Shown here in pieces: positions 44,040-54,339 of a stretch of 64,000 nucleotides of DNA (its first letter is position 1; each line of letters begins with the position of its first letter). Origin of the DNA: Voacanga thouarsii (Eukaryota > Streptophyta > Magnoliopsida > Gentianales > Apocynaceae); assembly GCA_026120185.1 (NCBI GenBank), contig JANUWF010001938.1:744001-808000 (forward strand). Reading direction: 5' to 3'. A model generated the notes under the pieces. The model did no database searches. It saw only the letters and a list, made by a program, of their open reading frames with translations, and was not told where the DNA came from. Made by a program: the position numbers and the translations under genes.

Positions 44040-45180
44040 ATTTTTTTATATCTTTTTCATTTTTGCATTGTCGTTTTTGGCCCAAAATTATTCATTGGCA
44101 GGAATTTAGTGCACGGAAAATAATAGAGGACTGTACACACCAATTTTGCTGTTATGTTGTTTGGGTTGCCATTTACAAAGACCAATCCCAACTTTGTGCA
44201 ATCTGTAAATACCCAATTTTCACCAGAAATCAAGCTGTTGCTTGTCTGTCGGGAAGGACGGAGGTAATTGTTCTGAAATTTTGTAATATTGATACTATAA
44301 AATTTCAAGCTGTTTATGCAGAAGAATCACAATTGAAGGCCTTTGAATCAGCTTATGGTTTCTTGAATTTGATTCATACATGCGTGCCTCCCAACTGAGG
44401 GATCCCCATTAAGTTCACTGCAGTTAATTTTACTGAACCTGATCTATTTTTTGAGGCCATCGATCAAAGATAGTGTATAGATAAGGAGAATGCAATTGAA
44501 AGGCTCAGTCACCTTTCCAGATTTAGGAATAGGTGTTATTCTTTGTTGGAAAATTTAGTGCTATTGTTGAGGCTGACCAAATATAAAAATGCAAATTGAA
44601 GTTTTCACTGTGCAAAATTTTAGATGCTTTGTGATTTAAAAGGGTGTAAAGTTGGTCGATCTGTTACGTCAATTCAAAAGATCAGTCAAAAAATGCATTT
44701 TTTTTTTTTTTCCTTTCTGATCTCCAAAATAAAAATTTTGAAAGAGAATCTACTAAAATTCAAGATGATCTGTGGCACACAAGTGTGACATAAAGGTATA
44801 CTAGATGGGAGGATTTAACCTCTGATATTCAGATAGTTGGCTTCTTCTCTCTACCACTCTATAAAGTTAATTCGAGTCTCTTGCTTTCTTTTTCATCTGA
44901 TCCATTTAATAAACCAAATGAATTTTCAACTGCCTCTGCTGCCAGTAAATTAGAGCAAGCTGGCTACAAAAACCTACCATGCATTGCATTTGGGCTTCAA
45001 TCTGTGAAGTCAGGTAGTCTTATTTCCATTACTTCAACCATCTCGTCCTCAACATTGGAAGTAACCTACAAAAGTCTTATCTGATTTCCAAGAACTTTTA
45101 ATTCTGTCAGAGCTAGCGAGTTGCAAAATGCAGGGAAGGCTGGTTTGGTTACAGTGCGAGGGAAGATCTCAGCTGTTTTA

Positions 45181-45713
45181 GTCTATTCATTAAAATGCAA
45201 CAAAAAACTGTAAATGCATTTCTTTGTAATATAATACTCAATTTGACATAATGTAATAAAACTTATAAATATATTTCTTATATTCATCTTAAACCACTTG
45301 TAATTCAATAAAATAAAAACATTAAATAAATATATAAGTAGTCTATCATATTTAACAATTGCACAATATTTTCCCTTTCCATCATTAGTACCCTTGGCAT
45401 GCTATATGGACATTGGGAGAGTGAGCGTGATTGAATGACGAGAATATAAATATTAGAAGAAACGAGGTAAAAAGTGCAAACATGTTTGTGTAACTCTACA
45501 AACTCTTCTTTACCGTATTGAAGCATCCACTAGCAAAAATCATAACTTTTTCAAACATCCATTTTTCTTTTTTTCAGAAGCCCAATGTGCTCTAAATTCT
45601 GAACCATAAAAACGTCTACTTCCTACACTACTGCTGTCAAGTTGGCTGATTACACAAAAAGAGAATTTTGAAAAAACAAATATTCTGGACTCGAGAATCC
45701 ATCGGTGGCTTGC
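45181..45713. other. F-box copy B 3' flank with deletion junction
   Basis: At about 45180 STR9 exon 4 (CAGCTGTTTTAG) joins directly to sequence matching A from about 11016 (TCTATYCATTAAA). From there to the F-box stop it aligns with A with small gaps. No gene is present. Confidence 0.6.
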
Positions 45714-47108
45714 TTAGACTCCGTCACCGCGAATGATAGCTTCCAATGGCGCAATATTTTGCTCTTGGCAAGATACATAAGTAGCATAAATTTTCAGGCC
45801 GAGGTACGACCGAGGCAATTTACCAATTACAATGCTTTGAAGTTTCCCCGTCTTGGGAGGCAATTTACCAATAACATTTCTTTCATGTTTCACCCACTTG
45901 TGATCATATGCGTAAACCGGTGCGGATGAACTGTCACTCGTTTGAATTGCTAATAATATCTCGCCGCTAGGCAGATTACCAACCGGAAGGAAAGTAAAAT
46001 CATCCACACCCTGCAGTTCCTTTGGCAAACTGAGCGTATGAATGTTGCAGATTTCATCGTCTCCTATTACCAAAAGGAATGTATTACCTTTGTCCCAGAA
46101 AAGTACACACGGTCGCCCTCCATCCTGCACTAAACAACTAGGATATTTGGTTGGTTCAGACAGAGGGAGACGAACAGAATTACCAAACTTCTCTTTGCTC
46201 AGATCAAAAGAATACACATCGAAGCGATCTGTCCAATACAGGACACCATTCACGCAAATTACATCATGTGTAATACCCGTCACGAGGAACCGAGGTACAA
46301 GTCCGCCAGATCGCAAATCTCTCCATGAATAATCGGTGCCCAACTCTATCCATAAATAATCGGGGCCCAAGCCTCTCCATGAAGAATCGGTGCCAAGCGT
46401 GAGGATCTCGAACCTAACACGGCAGTCGTAATCATCAGAGATCCACCTGCCTATAGTTCTTTTCATCAACAACTTGTATAATCCCTTTATCGGATCAAAT
46501 CCCAAGTAATAAGCGGGAGGACTAGAAGAAAAGCCGACATCGACTGGTCTTGTAGCTGGAACTGGAAGTCTCATGGATTGGCTGGTAAAAACATTACAGA
46601 GGAACAACTGATCTTCACAATAAGAATAGCAAAAGAGTCCATTCACCACTCGCGTGACTTCTCTACAGCTACGACGGAGAGGGATGTTATTACTTGGTTC
46701 TTTGTCCACAAAGGAAACACTAAACAGGTTAACGAATTGTTGAGGAGATGGTTCAGAAGGGGCTGGGGCTGACGATACCAGTAGAGGGCAGTAATCAATA
46801 CGATGTCCCGATGCAATTTCAAATGCCTCATCCCTATGGAGTACGGGGAGAGAGAGGAGGAGACAACAGGAGTTAGAGCTTCGATAGGCCTCAATGAATT
46901 GATGGCTGCGCAGAATAGACCGCCAAACCTTTGAAACGCATAAGCATTGGAATAACTTCCTAATAGGAAGTCTGGTGAAAACGTCCCACATAACATCTAA
47001 TGGTAAATCTGGTACGACTGAGTCACATCCCCTGGACCTAATAACTTCTTCTTCTTCTCCAGTTTTGATCTTCTTTCCCATGGTATCCCTAGTCGTGCCG
47101 GTATTCAT
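45714..47108 (-). CDS. F-box protein with C-terminal F-box-associated region, copy B
   Basis: An intact single-exon frame, 464 residues from the ATG at 47108; the frame continues open to an ATG at 47237 (507 residues). The F-box is identical in its core to copy A (DLPLDVMWDVFTRLPIRKLF, CVSKVWRSIL). The C-terminal region keeps GVLYW and VYSFDLSKEKFG. It differs from A by many scattered substitutions, a short in-frame duplication near 46325-46385 (a repeated DSSWRGL/DYLWIEL/DYSWRDL unit) and small in-frame deletions. All length changes keep the frame, as expected if the protein is still selected or only recently freed. The predicted role is substrate receptor in an SCF ubiquitin ligase; the target is unknown. 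Confidence 0.85.
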   Translation of the reverse strand: MNTGTTRDTMGKKIKTGEEEEVIRSRGCDSVVPDLPLDVMWDVFTRLPIRKLFQCLCVSKVWRSILRSHQFIEAYRSSNSCCLLLSLPVLHRDEAFEIASGHRIDYCPLLVSSAPAPSEPSPQQFVNLFSVSFVDKEPSNNIPLRRSCREVTRVVNGLFCYSYCEDQLFLCNVFTSQSMRLPVPATRPVDVGFSSSPPAYYLGFDPIKGLYKLLMKRTIGRWISDDYDCRVRFEILTLGTDSSWRGLGPDYLWIELGTDYSWRDLRSGGLVPRFLVTGITHDVICVNGVLYWTDRFDVYSFDLSKEKFGNSVRLPLSEPTKYPSCLVQDGGRPCVLFWDKGNTFLLVIGDDEICNIHTLSLPKELQGVDDFTFLPVGNLPSGEILLAIQTSDSSSAPVYAYDHKWVKHERNVIGKLPPKTGKLQSIVIGKLPRSYLGLKIYATYVSCQEQNIAPLEAIIRGDGV

Positions 47109-48083
47109 CTTTTTTGTATTTGTGGGGCAATATAAATAAGTCACTTCCCCCTGGTAAATTTTAGATTTCTTTTCGCAATAGGCTTGGACTAGATTTTGGT
47201 ATCCAAGCCAGATTAGGCAAAGGCTACAACTGTCCAAAAATTAATGATGTTTATTTTTGGTAAAAACCTTTTAAAAAAAATAAAAACTTTGTACCAATTT
47301 AACTGCACTCCTCGTGGAAGGAGCAGAGACCAGAGAAAACGGGCGGTCTAGAGAGGGGTCCACCCCCACATTATTTTAAAATTAACATCTTTGAATGTAA
47401 GGCTATTTCATTATTTAAATATTAACATACTTTTTGTTTTTTTCTTTTGAACAAGACATAGCATCACTTATTTAAACGATTTAATATATATCTTTATTTT
47501 TCTCAAGAAATATTAAGTTAAACAATAAATATATAAACATTAATTTTTAATGTAATTCAATTCGAGTTTATAGTATATTCTAATTAAGTTAAACCTAAAT
47601 TTAACTTCAAAAATATATTATAAGTCTTATCCAATGTATACATATACACACATATATTTCTTATTAATTACTTATCAATTGTACTCTATTAAAAATAAAT
47701 GACTACTGCTAATGTTCAAATCAAAATAATAACATCATAATTAAAGACATTCTTTTAATTATCATACATAGAAATGTATTTTGTACCGACAAAAATAACT
47801 ATGAAACCATTATCGAATATATTTCTCTCCGTGTGAATTTTAATAAAATTGAAGAAATATAATTTAAGCAAAGCATGAACTTAGTGTGTGTGTGTACAGT
47901 GTTTTCTGGAAATTTTTGAAAATTAGACACACTAATTACTAAAAGAAAATTTAGATAATTAACATAAGACAACAAAATTATCTCATGGAGTCATTTTTGC
48001 TGGAAAAGAAACATACCTTCTAAATGATTTGAACAAGACAACATAGCAACACCCCCTTTACGATTTAATACCACAGCAGTATC
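47109..48083. promoter_or_regulatory. F-box copy B upstream region
   Basis: It aligns with 13032-14040 of unit A almost throughout, ending near TACCACAGCAGTATCA. Promoter function is inferred from position; no element is identified with confidence. Confidence 0.5.
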
Positions 48084-48357
48084 AAAAATTTTGTACAAAA
48101 TGGTGAACAAGTAACATAACTAAAACCAACCTACACAAACTCAGACTATTTACATATGGCTGTCTGAAAGGGGAAAAAAAGGGGTATAATTCTGGTTTTA
48201 ACTGATTAAATAAAAACTCTACAAGTAAATTAACAGAACTCTTCTTATACTATAATTAAAGCAAGACTAATGCTAAATTCAATTTGGAACCAAACCTGCT
48301 ATCCACGCACTTATTAACAACTTGATGAAAATAAAAGTATAAACAGAAGCAAAGTAC

Positions 48358-49110
48358 CTCAAAGCCAGCTTTATCGTATTGTCTTATCTTTTCTGGATCT
48401 GATAAAATACTATATGAATATGCAAACTCTCTAAAATGCTCTGACAATTGCTTGCATTTTTAGTCAGGGTGATACCTACCAAAACGCCAAATTAGTACTA
48501 TATAAAAACACTATTCTGCTATTCTGGTCAGTATAATATAAATCTCTATCTCAAAAAAATAGGCCAACGTTACCAACATCCAAAATCCAACGAGCACCAC
48601 GGAACTCATCAGGGTCAAGAACTCATATTACATCGATATCAATATCTGTATTCAGCTAATCAAAGGTCCACGAACACAATTTTGATAATTTGAAGTGCAA
48701 ATCCATAATAATTTTCAACATTTCAAACCCATTAATCATCTATACCCAGAAAATTGACCACTCTTAACATAGTTTATCAAGGAACAATTCAGCTTACAAC
48801 ATTTCCACTAAATAAATTCTTCATGTCAGATAACAAACGAGTAAAAAGCCCTCCAATTTTCCACCTCGGGAAAAATTCCAATTAGAAGATTTACATCATA
48901 CACAACATTACCTACAATAAACCGATTAAAGGTAAAAACATTAGAGGGGCATCCAAGGGGGGGAAAAAACTTACTTTAGAGCAAATTTTCTGTAAGCAGT
49001 CTTAATTTCCTGGTAAGAAGAATCCCATGACACACATAAGACCTCATACGGATCTCTCCTCAATGTCGGAGCCGATGGCCCCTCCAGCTTTAAACCCACC
49101 TTTATACTGA
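48358..49110 (-). pseudogene. DnaJ-16/ARL-type J-protein fragment
   Basis: Exon 1 (about 49110-48975) encodes LEGPSAPTLRRDPYEVL and QEIKTAYRKFALK. A GT-AG intron follows, and exon 2 (48475-48358) starts YHPD, then, after a stop, FREFAYSYSILSDPEKIRQ and YDKAGFE, ending at a good donor. These are helices I-III of a J domain with its HPD motif, closest in style to plant DnaJ 16/ARG1-like proteins, which stimulate Hsp70 ATPase. The Lys codon after HPD is TAA (48460-48462), the ATG is lost, and no exons beyond the J domain are present before unit B. It is a truncated pseudogene or captured fragment. Confidence 0.8.
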
Positions 49111-49829
49111 CTCTATATAAACACCTACCCTTTAGTCTTGCCTCCCTCAAACTTCGGCTCTATTCTTTTGTTACCCAAATCTCAACCATAAATATTACAA
49201 TAAGGAAAAAATTCAGAACTACAAAACAAAACCGAACCTTTGAATCTCCAAACTCTAAAGAACCAAATTAGAACAAAATTATTTTAAAAAAATGACCTTA
49301 CCATTGTTGTCATACGATGCATGATCCATCACCAGCTTTTGAATAGCAACTGTGACATATAAGACGATTCACAAAGCTAGTATAGTATAACCTGACGTCT
49401 GCCTTGGAGAAAGAGAGGGTGAATCAAAGAGTTTGAAATAAAATTCGCTGCAGGCAAAGAGGTGTTCGGGTTTAGAAATGGAGTCGAATGAAATGAGCGA
49501 TTTGTGAGGGTGGTAAATAGGGAGGGCATCCATTACGGTACAGCCATCATTAAAGCAAAACGTTGATAACTAATTAAAAATTTTTATAAAATGACTAAAT
49601 TACTCGTAATGACCAAAAACATCATATACATTTAAAATGATATTTAAAAATTTTTATGAGATTTGAGTTAATTCATACCAAAATTAGAATATACATTTTA
49701 TTCTCTATTAAATCTGAACCATTCATTAAAAAATTTAAGAAGATAAAAATAAAATAAAATAAATTTTTCATAAATAATTTATAATGATAATTTACTTCCA
49801 TTCTTACAATTAGAATATACATTTACATA
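49111..49829. other. Upstream of the J-protein fragment
   Basis: The 49111-49520 part has a base composition like a plant leader/promoter (CT-rich on the minus strand, AGAAAGAGAGG), consistent with an original 5' leader carried along with the fragment. The rest is AT-rich and empty. Confidence 0.4.
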
Positions 49830-50110
49830 CATTAAAAAAAAAATACACAGATTAAAAAAATTGAAATTCATGAACTTTTAAAAATAAAAAATAATATTCT
49901 TCACTCATTTTTTTCAAAATTAAATTTATTAATTACTGTATAGTCTTTTTTTTTCTTCTATTATTAAATATTATGTTTTAATAAAATTATATTGACAAGG
50001 ATAAAATTTAAAAAAATACAATAAATTATCTTAACATATACACGTTGAATGCTGATTTCAATATTAACTTATTAGATTACATAGAAGTATGTTAATATTT
50101 AAATAATTTA
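49830..50110. repeat. Dispersed repeat, copy 2 (partner at 2920-3210)
   Basis: Same orientation and order of blocks as 2920-3210, including AAAAAATACACAGA, AAATTTATTAATTACTG and CATATACACGTTGAAT. No coding potential. Confidence 0.55.
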
Positions 50111-50119
50111 GGAAATAAA

Positions 50120-50320
50120 AAATAGCCTTACATCCGATTCAAAGATGTTATTTTTAAATAATGTGGGGCTGGACCTATATCCATTACCCAGGCCAGCTCT
50201 CTTCTCTGGTCTCTACTTCCGATGAGGAGTGCCCTTAAATTGGTGCACAATTCAAAAAGTTTTTTACCAAAAATAAATATCATTAATTTTAGGTCCTTTG
50301 TAACCTTTACATAAACTGAT
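50120..50320 (+). repeat. Third copy of F-box upstream sequence, inverted
   Basis: On the plus strand this matches the reverse complement of about 13160-13315 and 47237-47390. Shared blocks are TCAAAGATGTTA, AATAATGTGGGG, TCTCTGGTCTCT, GAGGAGTGC, TTAAATTGGT and ACCAAAAATAAA(T/C)ATCATTAA. It stops shortly after the point where the longer F-box frame would begin, so no F-box coding sequence follows. Confidence 0.75.
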
Positions 50321-51149
50321 CTTCCTTCGAAATTTAGAGCATATTGGTAAATTATTATTTTGCTTCTGAAAAACAAAAAATGGCCGTTTGAACAATGTTA
50401 ATTATCTAATCTAAATGTATATACTAAGAGTTAAGAGGGGATAGAAATGTCATAACATATTTTTTAAATAATTTTAATTTCTTTTTCCTCTTCAAGTATT
50501 TTAAAATTTAATAGTTTAAATTATAGAATTTTGTAATGAATGTATCAGATTTTATGTAAAATATTTTATGGCTCCTTTTATGATTTAGATTTATTTGGTC
50601 GTCATGGTTAATTTTGTCATTTTTTATAATATTTCCTTTTTTCCCTTCCTATTGAATTTAATTTTAATGGTTTATTGTGCCTTGATACCCAAAATTCCTA
50701 CCCATCCCTATCCCGCCCTTGTGTCTCTCACTCTTCATCTTGCAAGGTTTTTCAACTCTCCTTCCCTTTTGCTCTGGCTTCGTCGTCCATCTGGACTTCC
50801 CATCTATGTTGCGAAACCCTTGGCTTCGTATTCGTCTTCGTCTTCGCTTCACAACCGCTGTGTCTTCTTCTTCAAAACCGCTGTTTATCTTTAGAATAAA
50901 ACCCAAACAGCTTAGGGTTTACTATTCCGCAGAATTTGTAAAGATGAATTGCCCAAGAATGCAGAAAACAACTGCATAAAATTGAATAAATTGTCCCCAA
51001 CTTTCAATGCCAAGCGTTCAATCTTTTTCTTTGCAACAACACCAAGGAAGGCAGAGTCCAATTTTTGCCGTGCCGGAACCAGGTGGCCAATTATAGCTAA
51101 TGGCACCTGATGTTGCGCCGTTTTCGGCAAAAATTGGTGTCTTTGTAGA
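50321..51149. other. Leader-like region before the EMB514-like fragment
   Basis: 50690-50950 is CT-rich with AACCCTTGG and TTAGGGTTT words, in the style of a plant promoter and leader. Small frames in several phases suggest a decayed first exon. No start codon can be assigned. Confidence 0.4.
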
Positions 51150-51381
51150 GTCGGCGAAAAGCGTGTCAGGGAGGAGGCTGATGCTAATGAAGATGGCAGT
51201 AACGAGGCAAAGAAGCCAAAGGCAGAGAAGCCTGTCGAAGAAGAACGGCTTGAGAAAGCTGATGAGGAGGAGGAAAAATCAGATTCGGATCCGGTGCAGG
51301 AGCATGAGCTAGAGCCGGAGCAAACTAAGGTCACTGTGGGTCCTAAGAATTTCGGATCATCGGTTAGAAAGCCGCGGTAGC
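51150..51381 (+). pseudogene. EMB514-like exon 1 fragment
   Basis: One frame reads GEKRVREEADAN, EAKKPKAEKPVEEERLEK, an acidic stretch, then VTVGPKNFGSSV before diverging and meeting TAG at 51378-51380. The Lys/Glu-rich run leading to VEEERLEK and GPK.FGSSV fits the start of plant EMB514-type nuclear proteins, whose conserved domain begins right after this point; that domain is missing. No intact start is seen. The low-complexity acidic composition makes the match less certain than a catalytic domain would be. Confidence 0.5.
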
Positions 51382-52965
51382 TTATATACTTTGCTTGCCT
51401 TAGCCCTCCATATAGATTCCCAGAAATTGTATAAAATGATTTACATTTTCCTGAAATTTATGAGTTTTTAGTTTGAATTCCATGGATATTGATTTTGATG
51501 TAGAGAATTGAAGTAAAACCTCAAATAAAATCGGGCCGTTTGGACTTCAGTGTCAGGTCCTAGGTAAAAATTTCTTCTTTTCAGTATTCATAGGATCTTT
51601 TTCTTCTTATTTTCCTTCGAATAAAACTATTAGAACGTCTTAAAAGTGCATTTATTTCTTTTTTCCTTCCTGGCCTATTGAGGGACAACGCAATTGCAGC
51701 TCAATATGTGAGGCTAGTGGCCATAGGCGGTTATGGAGGCAAAGAAAATTGGGACCAGTCTCTTAGCATAGGTTCTTTTATTTGCAAATGAAAGTGGTTA
51801 GTTTCTATTTGGTTTATAGATATTCAAGCTTTCTTTTGTTTCCGTGTTGCTTAGCTATTATATTTGAAACAGTTTTGTGTTTTTATGAGAGGAACGATTT
51901 GCAGTGAAGTCAAGACCTGAATAATATAATGCCATAGTTTGATATTGCCCTTTATGTGGTGGAAAATCTGGTCATTGCTGTTTAATAGGCTGTAATGCTG
52001 CTATTCTCATTGTGACAAACCAGTTTTCTTTCCCTGCAATGCATATGAGGGCTATTATAAATTGTGCCAAAAAAGTTTACACTGTAGGGTAAATTGCATC
52101 AACCTTTCTTCTACCTTACCTTGTGTTTAGTTGGAGCGAAAAATAGAAGTATTTGAAAGAATTCTCTTTTCAACAAGCAATGGTACGAATTGGAGAAGGC
52201 GAATACATACCCATATTGTAAGATTCAAATATAGCATTAGATTGTTTTTTTGAAGCTATGGCCTAAATCCGGTCTCAGCCTCTCTAGCAAAGTACTGTCC
52301 GATATTCCCTGTCTAGGAATGCTAGGTGTAAAAATCCCTTATCCTCGTATAACTTTTAGGTGCTAAGAAGATTCCTCTGTTGAACTTACCCAATTCCACG
52401 GAAGAGATTAAATCGTCAGAAAGAGACTTCCTAGAACTATTGACAATGTTTTCTTTCAGTCTTTGGTTTGCGGGAGGCAGCGTCTATATACTCATGCTTC
52501 TTTACTATTGCTATTTATTTTCTTTCGCTTGCAAGCCAAACTGAAAGTTTCATTTCGCACTTCTATTGCAGAATTTGAAGATGGTCCTAACCTTTATGTG
52601 TTATGATCAGTCAAATATGTAGCGATTGAAACTTCTCATGTAAGAAATGATTCCACGAGTGTTTAATTTCTCTGTCCTTCAAGGAGTTCTTAGCATAATT
52701 AATTTGTAAGTCAGGTAGATGAAGATAAAAGTCATAAGTAATGAAGCATCTTCTAAAATTTTTCCAATCATGCCTCAGGAATTCGAATGTAAAAGCATCA
52801 ATGAATATCATAAATAAAGTAGGATTGAAATTAGTGAATGTTATCTCTTTACATTTTTCACTTTTTCTCTCTTGAATAGAATTTTCTGTCAGCATTTTCA
52901 TCCAGAAAATAATTCTTAGTCCTGGCCTTGAATGAAATGTTTGCTCATGCTGCATATGTGTAGAT
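51382..52965. other. Intergenic, no gene recognised
   Basis: Moderate AT content with scattered short frames on both strands and no family motif. It may include intron-like parts of the flanking fragments, but nothing can be assigned. Confidence 0.45.
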
Positions 52966-53330
52966 GAAAGCTGGTTCAGTGTTTGATAATATTTTGATAT
53001 GTGATTACCTTCAATATGCAAAAGAAGTTGTGCAAGGAAAAAGGACCAGCAGTTGGGAGGTATATGGTGTTTTTGGCTTCCAATTCTATTTTATATGTCT
53101 TGAAATGTCTGACTTGCAAATTTACTTTGAATTCTTTTTATTTAAGGCTGAAAAACAGGCATTTGAGGAGGCAGAAGAATCCAAGAAGAGGTGAGTGATA
53201 ACACCTGGGTAGCTTTTGCACTATAGACCTTGATATAGCTTCTTTCCAAATGCTAGGCATGTGTTTTTAATACCATATTTGCAAGAGGCTAAGAGGAAAG
53301 GTGAAAAAGGAGAAAAAGGAGAAGCTTAGA
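52966..53330 (+). pseudogene. Calreticulin-like C-terminal fragment
   Basis: About 52966-53045 encodes KAGSVFDNILICDYLQYAKE, and 53148-53191 encodes AEKQAFEEAEESKKR after an acceptor (TTTAAG) and before a donor (GTGAGT). A Lys/Glu-rich piece follows near 53287-53325. FDNILICD and AEK.AFEEAE are hallmarks of the C-terminal part of plant calreticulins, closest to the CRT3 type, ER Ca-binding lectin chaperones. The Asp-Asp-Pro normally after ICD is altered and the linking exon end is degenerate. No N- or P-domain is present. Confidence 0.6.
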
Positions 53331-54339
53331 GGCACCATGCACACAAGGGTATTTCTTTCTTCTCAGCTCTTAATTTTGATGCTTCACATCAGTATCAATT
53401 TTTATTTCAATAGTATGATGTGGATAGTTTTGAGGGTGTTTGGATGTGAAAGGAGAAAAGAGAGACAGAATGCGCGTCTCTTTGGTGCACAAGTGTGAGC
53501 TTTCTATATACTAAAGTTGCAACCTACCATAAGAAAAATTGGTGAGGCACTCAACTTGACTAGGAGGAGCATACATGTGTGCTTTCAAACTTCCTGAATG
53601 AATTGGAGAGAAGATAAAATTGTTGTGTTTGTTCTTTTTTCATTTTTCTTCCCTTCTGCTTTTGGTCCTTTTACAGTAACATGCGCCCTTTTTTTGAATA
53701 TTTCTGAAATTAAAATCATTCTCCCATTGATGCTTGTAGGAAGAGCTTTGAGACGTGCTTCGGCTCTATGAGTCTTGAATTAGCAGAGCAAACCAGATAT
53801 TATAGAGGTAGAGGATTATTCTGCAGATTTCATCAAACAAACTGTGTGCGTTTTAATGCCTGTTGTACAATATTTCATTCAGTGTTTGAGTTGGTTTTCT
53901 TTTTTTTTTTTTTTGGTTTAAATAGAATCTGTGGTGTGTTTTTAATACATTTCTTTATGAATGCGAGGTACCCCGCTCTGACATTTACTCTAATTTCGCC
54001 CCCTTATAGATTGTGATTTGATTTTTGCACCAAATCGATCAAAAAACCGCTGCCCAACCCCAACACCTCATTTTTTTTCAATTATTTATTGTTTGTCCCT
54101 TTGACAGACAATGACAATGCACCAAAGCTTCTCACCTTGCACGCTTTCCAGCATGTTTACCGGTACAAGTGCAACAACATCATTAAATGAAAGCAAAAAA
54201 AAAAAAAAAACTTAAAGACAAGGACAAGATATCCTTTTTTTTTTTCTTTCCCAAGATCTCTTGAAAGTGGGGAGAATATGGAGAAGAAATTTAGAGGAGA
54301 AGATCCGCTTAACATCCCCAGCAAGCTACCCAAAAATAC
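53331..54339. other. Intergenic, no gene recognised
   Basis: AT-rich with homopolymers, including a 16-A run near 54197-54212. Short frames only. The left break of Copia element 2 is at about 54340. Confidence 0.5.

Larger units (their letters stand above)
38954..45180 (+). pseudogene. Rhodanese-like STR9-type pseudogene, copy B
   Basis: Exon pieces: about 38954-39176 (NAEEAKKLIA, VEGYAILDV, FKRAHIKDCYRVPLFI; open, without the two stops of copy A), about 44115-44263 (matching GLFFG-type region, but with the acceptor AG changed to AC and bases lost near 44128), about 44928-45013 (SKLEQAGYKNLPC) and about 45091-45180 (ASELQNAGKAGLVTVRGKIS). It is then cut off: the last exon present in A is deleted. 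A Copia element sits in the first intron seen. Copy B keeps codons that are stops in A, so A and B were broken independently. Confidence 0.85.
31164..48083. repeat. Segmental duplication unit B (P450-STR9-F-box)
   Basis: It is collinear with 5666-14040 but about twice as long. Relative to A it carries a MITE (31620-32550), extra DNA between P450 and STR9 (about 34793-38830, with a hAT-like element, an inverted repeat and a retroposon) and a Copia element (39192-44039). It also has a deletion of about 1.1 kb joining 45180 to sequence equivalent to 11016 in A. The CACTA element ends about 45 bp left of the unit's first base. Confidence 0.85.

Noticed and set aside
48084..54339. A complete Helitron
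   Set aside because: The captured-gene pattern is suggestive, but I could not find a supported 5' TC end with a 3' CTRR hairpin end, so no element is annotated.
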